From the NCBI RefSeq assembly GCF_050337045.1, contig NZ_JAKJSO010000008.1, forward strand, positions 62,001-126,000: a stretch of DNA of 64,000 bases, written 5' to 3'. The stretch comes from Photobacterium kagoshimensis (GTDB taxonomy: Bacteria; Pseudomonadota; Gammaproteobacteria; Enterobacterales; Vibrionaceae). Positions 8,574 to 16,763 of this stretch are shown piece by piece. The position numbers were made by a program, and so were the translations under genes. The stretch's first letter is position 1. Every line of letters begins with the position of its first letter. The notes beneath the pieces were generated by a model. It was not told where the DNA came from. It searched no databases and saw only the letters and a program-made list of their open reading frames with translations.

Positions 8574-8606
8574 TAAAAAAGCATGGTTTAAGCCATGCTT
8601 TTTTTT
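8574..8606. terminator. Bidirectional Rho-independent terminator
   Basis: An 8-bp stem (AAGCATGG 8579-8586 with CCATGCTT 8593-8600) is flanked by an A-run on the left and T-run on the right. It ends the two-component operon and could also end leftward transcription from the small gene at 8692-8793. Confidence 0.85.
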
Positions 8607-8691
8607 ATGGGCATTGATTGATAGTGCTGTTTTTTTCGTTGTCATTTTTGGCAGCAGTTTGTTCTGATACGAGAAATGAATGCAACAAAAG

Positions 8692-8793
8692 CTACATCAG
8701 AAATAATCCTGCGATAAGGAAGGCAGAAGCAACAAAGGCTACTTTTTCGATTAGGCCAAGATCGGTAGGGTCTATCAGCTCATCATGATGCAT
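8692..8793 (-). CDS. Very small single-helix membrane protein
   Basis: An ATG at 8793 with a well placed GGAG ribosome site opens a 33-residue reading frame ending in TAG at 8692. The N-terminal third is acidic (begins MHHDELIDPTDLG). It is followed by a lysine and then about 18 hydrophobic residues (VAFVASAFLIAGLFLM), a likely transmembrane helix with the N-terminus in the cytoplasm or periplasm. It stands alone between two other transcription units, with a terminator 86 bases downstream. The clear ribosome site and amphipathic layout make it more credible than a chance frame. I do not recognise a family, and give no function. Confidence 0.6.
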   Translation of the reverse strand: MHHDELIDPTDLGLIEKVAFVASAFLIAGLFLM

Positions 8794-8939
8794 AGTTTCA
8801 CTCCATTATTGTTTGTTATTCTACTTTAACCATAGACACCTAATTGATAATTAGAACAATTTTTATGGATATTTTTGGTAAAGCTGTAATTTTTTGTGGC
8901 TATACTTGCTTTATTAGCCACAGGGAAGGGCATAAATAA

Positions 8940-9272
8940 ATGAAGTTACTTTTTCTTATATTCGGGGCATTACTGCAATGCTTAGCACTATATGTGGCTT
9001 TCTTTATAGAGAGTAGTTGGAGTGTGTACCTAGCGACCATGTTATCAGCATTTGGTCTTTGTACTTTAGTTGGCGTACGTAGCCTAATTGCACCAGCTTG
9101 TTTAATGGCAGGGATTATGATTGGTTTGTCATTATCTCATAATGAAGTGGATGTGCAGTTACTGCATCAAATGGAAGCAACAGCGCAGGCTTATAGTGAT
9201 GATGAAATATCACTAACGGAAATCAGCGCTTATTTTGATAAAATTGCCTACTCGAAAATTACAGCGAAATAG
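8940..9272 (+). CDS. Small inner-membrane protein of unknown function
   Basis: A 110-residue protein whose first 75 residues form about three hydrophobic helices (residues 1-22, 27-45, 50-66), followed by a soluble acidic tail of about 40 residues with several Asp and Glu. The ATG follows a GGGAAGGGC stretch that can serve as ribosome site. It stands alone between the small gene on the other strand and mltD, which converges on it. No family is recognised and the context gives no firm hint. Confidence 0.65.
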   Translation: MKLLFLIFGALLQCLALYVAFFIESSWSVYLATMLSAFGLCTLVGVRSLIAPACLMAGIMIGLSLSHNEVDVQLLHQMEATAQAYSDDEISLTEISAYFDKIAYSKITAK

Positions 9273-9353
9273 CTAGCAAAGGGAGGAATCTAATCATCTT
9301 GCAGCCTATGGCTACATTAGGAAGCGATAAAACGTCACGTTTAAGTCTGTTCT

Positions 9354-10613
9354 TTATTTGGGTGGAACAATAATTTGTTGGCCTGCGGTAATAAAAGAGC
9401 CGGTCAGATCATTGAGCTGCCTAAGCGAAGAGACCGTTGTATTATTTAGCTGCGCAATTTCATTTAAAGAATCGCCTGCTTTTATTTGGTGGATCTGAAA
9501 ATGGTACTTAGTATAGCGTTGGCTGTTACTGCTATAAAATGAAGGCAACGCACTTTTGGGTAATAATAGTTTATTATCTCTACCTTTCACTGTGTAGCCA
9601 CCTGTATAGCCAGGATTGAGCGCGAATAAATCACGGCTACTCATATTGGCATCTTTGGCGATAGTTTTTAATTTAACGCGACGATTAACGACGATCTCTG
9701 CGATGACAGGTTGCGGCTGAATGGAATTGAGAGCTAAGCCATAATGGTTTTTGTGCTGAATAATAGATGACATTGCCAATAGTTTAGGTACATATAAACG
9801 GGTCTCTTTTGGCAGCTGTAATGACCAAAAGTCTGTCGGCTTACCTGCAGCCTTATTCTTCTTAATCGCATTTCTGACTCGCCCTTCACCCGTGTTATAG
9901 GCAGCGATAGCGTGTAACCAATTGCCCTTAAATTTATCGTGTAGGTACTCTAACAGATCGAGAGCTGCATCTGTCGACGCCACTATATCTCTTCTACCAT
10001 CATAACCTTGCCAATACTTTAGGCCGAATGTTTTGCCTGTTGGACGTGTGATTTGCCATAGTCCAGATGCCCCTTGGCTAGAATAAGCATATTGATCGAA
10101 CGAACTTTCAATAAAAGGGAGTAAGACGATCTCAATGGGTAAATTACGGGCTTCGACTTGCTCATAAATATAAAACAGAAAGGGCTGAGCTCGTTCAGTC
10201 ACTGTGTCAATGTGCTCGGGTTTATCGATAAACCATTTACGATAATAGCGAACACGTCGATTATTCGGAATCGGCATGTCCATATTTGCTGCCAGTTTGT
10301 CCCACATATCGTATTGTAGGCGAGCGGCATCTTTTTGAATGACGGAAGTCGCATTGTGATGGAGTGGTGAGCTGTAAAGGTAATGCGGGACACTGCCTGT
10401 TGCAATATAGCTACCATCAAACTGGTGGTGCGATATTTTGCAAGTATTAGCGTAATCACTCGCCGGAATAGCAAGGTTCAACGCGATGAGCTCTTGCTCT
10501 GCTTTTAACGCGGCTTGATCGGCCTCAGAAGGGACAGTTTGACAGCCGTTAAGCATCAAAATTGTTATTACCAAAGTGATTGAGGCTTGCTGCATTTGTT
10601 TGATTAACATCAT
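9354..10613 (-). CDS. mltD: Membrane-bound lytic murein transglycosylase D (MltD-like)
   Basis: A 419-residue lipoprotein that cleaves peptidoglycan glycan strands to 1,6-anhydro products. The N-terminus has a lipobox (ILMLNGC, Cys about 24). The SLT domain (about residues 150-270) shows the catalytic glutamate in PFIESSF, then GASGLWQI and AIAAYNTGEGRVR, typical of this family. A C-terminal LysM module (about 370-418, YHFQIHQIKAGDSL to GQQIIVPPK) binds glycan; a degenerate LysM-like stretch may precede it. E. coli MltD is a little longer (452) and has two LysM copies. It faces away from the neighbouring LRAT-like gene. Assignment to MltD rather than a paralogue rests on this domain order. 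Confidence 0.88.
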   Translation of the reverse strand: MMLIKQMQQASITLVITILMLNGCQTVPSEADQAALKAEQELIALNLAIPASDYANTCKISHHQFDGSYIATGSVPHYLYSSPLHHNATSVIQKDAARLQYDMWDKLAANMDMPIPNNRRVRYYRKWFIDKPEHIDTVTERAQPFLFYIYEQVEARNLPIEIVLLPFIESSFDQYAYSSQGASGLWQITRPTGKTFGLKYWQGYDGRRDIVASTDAALDLLEYLHDKFKGNWLHAIAAYNTGEGRVRNAIKKNKAAGKPTDFWSLQLPKETRLYVPKLLAMSSIIQHKNHYGLALNSIQPQPVIAEIVVNRRVKLKTIAKDANMSSRDLFALNPGYTGGYTVKGRDNKLLLPKSALPSFYSSNSQRYTKYHFQIHQIKAGDSLNEIAQLNNTTVSSLRQLNDLTGSFITAGQQIIVPPK

Positions 10614-10820
10614 ATACCGCCAATAAACTCATACAAAATAAACGCACTTTTTTACCTGTTGTTAAAGTATTAACAATAAATTTTTGTGCTGCTATCTAAT
10701 AAATTTGTGATTTATTAAATTCCCAACATTGAGACAATTTAAGGGTGGCATTGGGAACAGGTGTGGAAGTGAAAATTTACAGCTAAACTTTTTACGTGAT
10801 AGTGAGTTTAAAGGCAAATC

Positions 10821-11366
10821 ATGGAATCTAGAGCGTATCCCATCGGAACTGTTTTAAAAATCCGTTGTACATCGTATTGGCATTATGGAATGTCAGATGG
10901 TCGAGGGGGAGTAATACATAATTCTAAAAAACGTCGCCAAGTACAATTCGACACAATCGATGAGTTTGCTGAAGGGCGTGAGGTTATTGTGAGTTCAATC
11001 ACAAGTGATAACCCAGAGTTGGCATTCTGCCACGCTAAAAAATTTATTGGTACACCTTACAATATCTTTACTCAAAATTGTGAGCAATTTGTTCGACAAG
11101 TCCATGGCTTACCTGTTGAATGCACCCAATTTCAACGATTAATGGTCGTTGCATTAGGTGGTTATTTAGTGGTGGGTGAACAAAATCGTTTTATTAAAAT
11201 AGCCGGACTTGGAATATTAGCGGGTAGTTTTTTATCGCCGTCAGAAAAAAGCCCCTACCATAGAGCAATGAAAGGGGCCGTGATTGCGGCTGGGGGGGCT
11301 ATGTGGATAAGTGCGATAACCAAAGGGGCTTTCAGTCGTAGAAATGTAAAGAGATCCGACCTGTAA
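10821..11366 (+). CDS. LRAT-like (NlpC/P60 superfamily) domain protein
   Basis: A 181-residue protein. The first 110 residues match the LRAT/H-rev107 type of circularly permuted papain fold: a histidine in SYWHYGMSDGRGGVIHN and the cysteine motif NCEQFVRQV (about residues 91-99). This pair could form an acyl-transferase or hydrolase active site. The C-terminal half contains two hydrophobic stretches (about 110-140 and 150-170) that may anchor it to membrane. An AAAGG ribosome site precedes the ATG. It is divergent from mltD and followed by polyhydroxyalkanoate granule genes, but no operon link is obvious. Substrate unknown; bacterial members are largely uncharacterised. Confidence 0.75.
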   Translation: MESRAYPIGTVLKIRCTSYWHYGMSDGRGGVIHNSKKRRQVQFDTIDEFAEGREVIVSSITSDNPELAFCHAKKFIGTPYNIFTQNCEQFVRQVHGLPVECTQFQRLMVVALGGYLVVGEQNRFIKIAGLGILAGSFLSPSEKSPYHRAMKGAVIAAGGAMWISAITKGAFSRRNVKRSDL

Positions 11367-11472
11367 CACAGAAAACCATTAAACTAATTTGTAAAGTAGA
11401 TAACCTTACCTACGTAATATACTTACGGGGTAAGTGTTTTGTTAGTTTGGCTATTGGTAATTACACGACGGA

Positions 11473-11766
11473 ATGGAAGCAACTGTGACAATTTTTATTG
11501 AACGAGAACATGACCACCAATTTGATCATATTGCCGCTTTATCTGAGAGTATCGCAGAAGAATTAGCGCAGGAGTATGGCATTCGTTGGGGGTGGAATAA
11601 TGAGAAGTTAGAAATTCGCCACTCTTCAGCTCGTGGTTTTATGTTAGCGGAAGACGGAAAAATAACGATAGAACTACGCTTGGGGTTTGCTGCGAGTTTA
11701 TTTTCTTCATCTATAGAGCAAAATATTGTCCAGCGCTTAGATCAACTTCTAACGCCTGATTTCTGA
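11473..11766 (+). CDS. Polyhydroxyalkanoic acid system family protein
   Basis: A 97-residue soluble protein resembling the polyhydroxyalkanoate granule regulator family often found with phasins: an N-terminal strand TIFIEREHDH, a central YGIRWGW segment, and the pattern DGKITIELRLGF near residue 75. The ribosome site is weak (ACGACGGA). It is followed by a strong terminator and then by two phasin genes, which supports a role at PHA granules. The biochemical role of this family is poorly known. A GTG a few codons downstream is an alternative start. Confidence 0.75.
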   Translation: MEATVTIFIEREHDHQFDHIAALSESIAEELAQEYGIRWGWNNEKLEIRHSSARGFMLAEDGKITIELRLGFAASLFSSSIEQNIVQRLDQLLTPDF

Positions 11767-11799
11767 TAATAACAGCGACACTCACTGGTTCTATCTGCG

Positions 11800-11832
11800 C
11801 GGCATACTTAGTCTTATAAGTATGCCGTTTTT
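11800..11832 (+). terminator. Rho-independent terminator
   Basis: An 11-bp perfect stem (CGGCATACTTA 11800-11810 with TAAGTATGCCG 11817-11827) is followed by a T-run. It separates the PHA-system gene from the phasins. Confidence 0.88.
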
Positions 11833-12032
11833 GTATTTATTGGTTATAAGCAAACATACATTCTTTCATTAAATCGAGCTAAAAATAGCTACCTGTAAAA
11901 TATTTGATCTTGCCCACAATAAATTTCTTATTTAGTAAGAACACTCTAATTGAAATTCGTATTCTGTAATCAAGCAGTCAGGGATAACAACTGGCTGACA
12001 ACAGTTGTAATTCATGTAAGGAGAGCACACTC

Positions 12033-12674
12033 ATGGGCATCTTTAAACGAGCATCGGACGAATCAAGCAAGGTGGCGAACAGCCCAATGCGTGACGCCAT
12101 GGTCTACAACATTTGGTTAGCAGGATTAGGCGCTTATGCAAAAAGTGCAGATGAAGTTAATCAAATTTCAAATAAAGGCAAAAGCCTTTTTGATGAACTC
12201 ATTGAACGCGGTCGTGAAGTTGAATCAACAACGAAAGAACGCGTACATACGGCACGCAGCCAAACGACCGTAGCGATTGAAGAACGTGTACATCAAGTTG
12301 TTCAAAAGCTAGTGGGTTTAGATAACGATCGCCTTGATCAAGTTGATGACAAAATTGATCAGCTAACTGACACCATAGAGAAACTTTTGGCTCGTCAGCA
12401 AGAAGCAGCGAAAAAAGCACCTGCTAAGAAGGTGGAAGCAAAAAAGTCCACAGCTAAAGCGGCGACGCGTAAACCAAGTGTTGCACGCCGTAAGCCAGCA
12501 AAAACAGCAGAGCCAAAAGCTGTAGATGCAAAACCAGTAGAACCTAAAGTGGTTGAAAAGCCAGTAACGGATGTGAAGCCTGCAATAGCGGCGCGCCCAG
12601 TGGTTCAAACAACACCTGAGAAACCAGCAGTCAAACCTGTTGAAGCTCAGAAAGAAGCAGCAAAACCAGTGTAA
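12033..12674 (+). CDS. Phasin with Lys/Ala/Pro-rich tail (PhaF-like)
   Basis: A 213-residue granule-associated protein. The N-terminal 125 residues are a helical phasin domain (NIWLAGLGAYAKS, then FDELIERGREVE, ending in a heptad-like DDKIDQLTDTIEKLLA). Residues 128-213 are a low-complexity tail rich in Lys, Ala and Pro with KPVEPK-type repeats, like the histone-like tail of PhaF, which can bind DNA and help partition granules. The GGAGAG ribosome site is good. The second phasin 80 bases downstream is a paralogue of its N-terminal domain. No PHA synthase is in the window. Confidence 0.85.
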   Translation: MGIFKRASDESSKVANSPMRDAMVYNIWLAGLGAYAKSADEVNQISNKGKSLFDELIERGREVESTTKERVHTARSQTTVAIEERVHQVVQKLVGLDNDRLDQVDDKIDQLTDTIEKLLARQQEAAKKAPAKKVEAKKSTAKAATRKPSVARRKPAKTAEPKAVDAKPVEPKVVEKPVTDVKPAIAARPVVQTTPEKPAVKPVEAQKEAAKPV

Positions 12675-12754
12675 CTTACAACTCTAAAGCAGTGGCAGCT
12701 TGCTTTGGTATTGATTAATCATAGAACCAGCGTTTGACGCAGGGGGATAGCAAA

Positions 12755-13114
12755 ATGATCGATAAAACAGTAGTGAAAGCGGCGAAAAATGTCGTAGAAA
12801 GTGGTGAAGGTGTTGCACGTAACATTTGGCTTGCGGGCCTAGGTTTATACAGTCGCACCCTTGAAGAAGCACAGCAAATCAATGAAAAAACAACAACGGC
12901 TTTTGACGAGCTTGTAGAGCGCGGTAAAGAAGTTGAGATTGAAGCTAAAGAGTGCATCGGTAAAAACGCAGAAAAAGCGACTGACGAAGTAGAAGCAGGC
13001 ATGAATGACTTATTCTACCGTCTAAGCGGTGTTGACCGTGAAAAGCTTGAGCGTATGGATGATAAAATCGACAAGCTAACTGAAGCTGTCGAAAAACTGG
13101 CAGAAGTTCAATAA
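12755..13114 (+). CDS. Phasin (PhaI-like)
   Basis: A 119-residue phasin made only of the helical domain, paralogous to the N-terminal part of the preceding gene: shared NIWLAGLG, FDELVERGKEVE and the closing MDDKIDKLTEAVEKL. It would coat the surface of polyhydroxyalkanoate granules. The ATG at 12755 follows an AGGGGG ribosome site; an upstream in-frame ATG at 12734 lacks one. It ends before a strong terminator, so the two phasins probably form one transcript. Confidence 0.85.
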   Translation: MIDKTVVKAAKNVVESGEGVARNIWLAGLGLYSRTLEEAQQINEKTTTAFDELVERGKEVEIEAKECIGKNAEKATDEVEAGMNDLFYRLSGVDREKLERMDDKIDKLTEAVEKLAEVQ

Positions 13115-13194
13115 TTGTCAGTTAAGACTACAACGGATAATGCCAGCCTAGACGCTGTAGTCTTTTCCTAGCGTTACAGCGACGTTGGGGTTCA

Positions 13195-13227
13195 GGGGCA
13201 CGTGAGCCATGCATGTGCCCCTTTTTT
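13195..13227 (+). terminator. Rho-independent terminator after the phasins
   Basis: Stem GGGGCAC (13195-13201) with GTGCCCC (13215-13221), extendable by three pairs with one mismatch, is followed by six T residues. The remaining sequence to 13429 shows no gene; it must hold the promoter of the esterase gene. Confidence 0.88.
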
Positions 13228-13429
13228 GCATTTCGCATGTAACAGACATAAAAGTGCCACGGTGTACAAAAATAAAAGCGGGTCATGTAACGTATTTATG
13301 ACATAAAAATGATTCATTTTGCCATAAGTCTCGTAGATGTCATTGACCAACTAAGCTGTGAGCTTCTACGTTTATATATAAGGTTGAGTTTTTATAGAGC
13401 CAGCTGAAAATGAACTAAAGGTGGTGGTT

Positions 13430-14365
13430 ATGGATAGTTGGCGTAATCGTGCATTCAATAAATTGCTCTATCGTGTAATGCGACAACGCCTTGCACGTTG
13501 TAACTCAACATTGGAAATGCGCGAGCTGATCTTAAGTATTGATAATTATGGTGCTTTAATTTCAACTCCAAAGGGCATCGAGGTTACACCGACAAAATTT
13601 GCTAATGTTGCTTGTGATTGGGTCGATATGCCCAAAAGTAGTGGTAACAAGATCATTTTGTATTTTCACGGTGGTGGCTTCTGTTTTTATAGCCCCAATA
13701 TTCACAATGCATTTGTCGGGCGATTAGCGCAGCAGACCAAATCGCGAGGCTTGATGATAAATTACAGCCTAGCACCAGAAAAGCCTTATCCTGCGGCGCT
13801 GGATGAGTGTTACGCCGTTTATCAGGCATTATTAGTGAAAGGCTACCTTCCACAAAACATTCTCTTTGCAGGGGATTCTGCTGGTGGAAATTTAGCGCTT
13901 GCGACTTTACTGCGTTTACGTGATATGAATATTCGTATGCCTGCGGGTATTGTGCTGTTATCGCCAGTCACCGATATGGCCGTAACAGGTGAATCAGCAT
14001 TCGTAAAAAGTAAAGACGACCCATTTTTTGATCTGAGTAGTTTGCTCTTAATGCGAAATAACTACTTAGGCAATAACAACCCTTGTGATCCGGATATATC
14101 ACCTTTTTATGCTGATCTGCACGGCTTGCCTCCTTGCTTTGTGACTGCTGGCACAGAAGAGCTTTTGATGGATGATGCTATCCGTTTAGCTGAAAAAATG
14201 GGTGAAGCGGGTGGGGATGTGACACTGAATGTGATTAAAGGCGTACCGCATGTGTATCCGTTATTTTATCAGCTGAGTGAAGCGAAAGATGCGATTAAAT
14301 TGATATCTAGCTTTATGAATGACGCGCTAAAGCGGAGTGACAACGTCACTAAAAAGGCGAGTTAG
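13430..14365 (+). CDS. Alpha/beta hydrolase of the hormone-sensitive-lipase family
   Basis: A 311-residue esterase/lipase. It has the oxyanion-hole motif HGGGF (about residue 79), the nucleophile elbow GDSAGGN (Ser about 150), a DP...D segment and a C-terminal GVPHVYP with the catalytic histidine. These place it in family IV (HSL-like) esterases. The ATG at 13430 follows AAAGGTGG; a GTG at 13421 would add three residues. No signal peptide, so a cytoplasmic enzyme. The substrate is unknown; location beside PHA granule genes might hint at a depolymerase-like or lipid role, but this is only context. Confidence 0.85.
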   Translation: MDSWRNRAFNKLLYRVMRQRLARCNSTLEMRELILSIDNYGALISTPKGIEVTPTKFANVACDWVDMPKSSGNKIILYFHGGGFCFYSPNIHNAFVGRLAQQTKSRGLMINYSLAPEKPYPAALDECYAVYQALLVKGYLPQNILFAGDSAGGNLALATLLRLRDMNIRMPAGIVLLSPVTDMAVTGESAFVKSKDDPFFDLSSLLLMRNNYLGNNNPCDPDISPFYADLHGLPPCFVTAGTEELLMDDAIRLAEKMGEAGGDVTLNVIKGVPHVYPLFYQLSEAKDAIKLISSFMNDALKRSDNVTKKAS

Positions 14366-14484
14366 TATGTAGGTGGCTAGGCGTGATGATGTATACACCA
14401 CATTTTATTTGCCTAATGCTATTAATTAGGTGGTAAATTGCGGTAAATTCTCTGTGTTAGATTTACATATTATCAGGTTTACTT

Positions 14485-14838
14485 ATGTCATCAGATTATT
14501 ACGGCACTAGTGCTGCCTATGCACGTCAAGAGCAAGGCTACCGTGAGAAAGCACTGAAACTATACCCTTGGGTATGTGGCCGCTGTTCACGCGAGTTTGT
14601 ATATTCGAACCTTCGTGAACTGACTGTTCACCATGTTGATCATGATCACACCAATAACCCAGCAGATGGTAGTAACTGGGAACTGTTGTGTCTGTTCTGT
14701 CATGACCACGAGCATGAAAAATACACTGAACACGCGCAGCAATCTGGCAGTGTAGTAAAAGCAGGTGAAAATGATCATGAAGCCGCTACTTTCAATCCAT
14801 TCGCAGATTTAAAAGCGATGATGGAAAAGAAAAAATAG
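14485..14838 (+). CDS. yajD: HNH nuclease family protein YajD
   Basis: A 117-residue protein with the layout of E. coli YajD: CGRCSREF zinc cysteines, the HNH core LTVHHVDHDHTNNPADGSNWELLCLFCHDHEH, and a short charged tail. The two CxxC pairs and the HH/H residues needed for metal binding are present. Members are presumed nucleases by fold, but no clear biological role is known. Single gene with its own terminator. Confidence 0.88.
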   Translation: MSSDYYGTSAAYARQEQGYREKALKLYPWVCGRCSREFVYSNLRELTVHHVDHDHTNNPADGSNWELLCLFCHDHEHEKYTEHAQQSGSVVKAGENDHEAATFNPFADLKAMMEKKK

Positions 14839-14863
14839 CTCGACTGCGATAACGCATGATGGA

Positions 14864-14893
14864 AAAACGAGGCTTAAAGTCTCGTTTTTTTTG
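14864..14893 (+). terminator. Rho-independent terminator of yajD
   Basis: Stem AAAACGAG (14864-14871) with CTCGTTTT (14881-14888), followed by a T-run. Confidence 0.88.
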
Positions 14894-14915
14894 TGAGGGA
14901 GAAACAGCGTAAAGC

Positions 14916-15071
14916 TTGGTCAACTTGTTAGAAAAACTGAAGAAAGCTCGAAAAATTGGTATTACTCACGATGAAGAAAGGTACCTAGCGGTAAGCAATT
15001 GGCAAAAAATAGCCCGAAACGACTCCTGTCTCGGGCTTAGGGGAATGGCTCTCGTGAGAGCCTTGCGCTAA
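14916..15071 (+). CDS. Doubtful 51-residue reading frame
   Basis: A TTG at 14916 opens a frame of 51 residues that starts with a charged, protein-like stretch (NLLEKLKKARKIGITHDEER) and ends at a TAA at 15069-15071. A GGGAG lies 15-20 bases upstream, too far for a good ribosome site. The last third overlaps the rsmF terminator hairpin, which argues that it is at best a truncated remnant. No family recognised. Confidence 0.2.
   Translation: MVNLLEKLKKARKIGITHDEERYLAVSNWQKIARNDSCLGLRGMALVRALR
15004..15037 (-). terminator. Rho-independent terminator of rsmF
   Basis: On the minus strand a 7-bp GC-rich stem (arms 15031-15037 and 15011-15017) is followed by ATTTTTT. A second perfect 16-bp palindrome, GGCTCTCGTGAGAGCC, lies at 15047-15062 just before it. 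Confidence 0.8.
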
Positions 15072-15173
15072 CTGGTTAGTAAATGGAGATCAATTACACT
15101 ATCAATGTTAGTTCACGCAGTACAATTTACCAGTTTTAGCAATGAGAATTGGAATCAACCTAAATACAGTCGA

Positions 15174-16604
15174 TTAGATGTCGAATAAATTGGTGTCTCG
15201 AACCATTTCTCGTGGCAACCCATTCTTGATACGGTTGCCGACCCACTTGCCGATACCAATTGGATAATCTCGGTAGTTCACAATGACTTCGCCTTTGCCT
15301 GAAAGGTCTTCTGGGCGAATATCACGCCCCATAAACCATTCTTTAGCTTGCTCCGCTGTCAGGTCAACCGACACGCTTTCTTGGCCTGATGCCAGTGCCA
15401 TGATAGCTTCATGTTGCCAGCGGTAGCCTTTTTTGTGTTGTTCAGCCAACTTAATCCCCATGCGCTGGAAGCGGATTTCAGTCAGTAAGGGTTTTAGGTT
15501 TTTAGGGAACAACCACAATTCCTTGTCACGTACCCAAACATCACTTTCGTGCGGGAGGGTAATGTCCAACGTTGCTTTCAGGCTTGCTGTAACATCTTGC
15601 TTGTCTTTTTCAGCAAGGATAGAGAAGGGGAATTTGCCCATACGCTTTTTGACGACAGGTGATTCCACTGAAGCGTGTTTACGGATGCGTGCTACAAAGA
15701 AGCCTTCGCTATCAAAAATCTGCGGGTAAACATGTAAGAAGCCTTCTTCAGTAATCGACTGAGCTGCCCCTTCAAACAGATCATTCAAGGATTCAAACTC
15801 AACAGCGTCACCAAAGGTCTCTTTTAGGAAGTGGCATACCTGCTGATTTTCAGTTTGGTTAAGGGTACAGGTGGAGTACACCATGACACCGCCCGGTTTT
15901 AGGGCTTGGAAAGCACTCACAATCAGGTTGCGTTGAATTTCAGCAATACTATCGATAGAAGACAGTGACCAGTTAGCCATCGCATCTTCGTCTTTACGGA
16001 TTGCACCTTCACCAGAGCAAGGCGCATCCAGTAAAATAGAATCAAATGCTTCAGGTGCCCAGCCACCAAAAACACAACCATCAAAGTGGGTCAGCGAGGC
16101 GTTATACACACCGCAACGTTGCAGGTTTGAGTGCAACACTTTGATACGACTTGCTGCCAGCTCATTGGCAACTAATGCGCCTTTGTTTTGCATCGCACAA
16201 GCAATTTGTGTGGTTTTTGAACCTGGAGCTGATGCCATATCGAGCACGCAATCCAATTGGTCATTGTCTTTTAATAGCGCGGTTACGGGCATCATAGAGC
16301 TGGCTTCTTGAATGTAAAAAAGCCCTGCTAAGTGTTCTGCGGTGTTACCTAAGGAGACCGTATTTTCATCTTCTCGCTCAATCCAAAATCCAGTATCACA
16401 CCAAGGTACAGGGGTTAATGTCCAGTCTTTATCCGCAACACGGGCTAAGAAGTCTTCCACACTGATTTTTAAGGTATTAACACGAATACTACGTCGAAGT
16501 GGGGTCTTACAGCAGGCAAGAAAATCATCCATATTGAGGTTTTCTGGCATGGTTTGACGAATAAGTTCGATGAAGTCTTCAGGGATATAGATTTTAGAAT
16601 GCAA
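15174..16604 (-). CDS. rsmF: 16S rRNA (cytosine-1407-C5)-methyltransferase RsmF
   Basis: A 476-residue enzyme that makes m5C1407 in 16S rRNA of the small subunit, matching E. coli RsmF (479 residues) along its length. The SAM-binding core shows VLDMASAPGSKTTQIA (about residues 117-132). The two catalytic cysteine motifs are LLDAPCSGEGA and VYSTCTLN. The C-terminal PUA-like half is present. It lies downstream of letA-letB in the same direction, as in E. coli (yebS-yebT-yebU), but a terminator hairpin intervenes, so it may have its own promoter. Confidence 0.95.
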   Translation of the reverse strand: MHSKIYIPEDFIELIRQTMPENLNMDDFLACCKTPLRRSIRVNTLKISVEDFLARVADKDWTLTPVPWCDTGFWIEREDENTVSLGNTAEHLAGLFYIQEASSMMPVTALLKDNDQLDCVLDMASAPGSKTTQIACAMQNKGALVANELAASRIKVLHSNLQRCGVYNASLTHFDGCVFGGWAPEAFDSILLDAPCSGEGAIRKDEDAMANWSLSSIDSIAEIQRNLIVSAFQALKPGGVMVYSTCTLNQTENQQVCHFLKETFGDAVEFESLNDLFEGAAQSITEEGFLHVYPQIFDSEGFFVARIRKHASVESPVVKKRMGKFPFSILAEKDKQDVTASLKATLDITLPHESDVWVRDKELWLFPKNLKPLLTEIRFQRMGIKLAEQHKKGYRWQHEAIMALASGQESVSVDLTAEQAKEWFMGRDIRPEDLSGKGEVIVNYRDYPIGIGKWVGNRIKNGLPREMVRDTNLFDI

Positions 16605-16712
16605 GGGAGTTTCTCGATAACAGGCATTGATGGGCGAGAGTGTATATCAAATCACGAACTTAAGCGATCTACAGCAATAGGCTGTTTGGTGTAAATAATG
16701 CTGATGGCATAA

Positions 16713-16738
16713 AAAAGGAGCATCGAAATGCTCCTTTT
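16713..16738 (-). terminator. Rho-independent terminator of letAB
   Basis: A perfect 11-bp stem, AAAAGGAGCAT (16713-16723) with ATGCTCCTTTT (16728-16738) around a CGAA tetraloop, lies between letB and rsmF. In both directions a run of T follows. Confidence 0.85.
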
Positions 16739-16763
16739 ATGGATTTCCCATTAACAATTGTGG

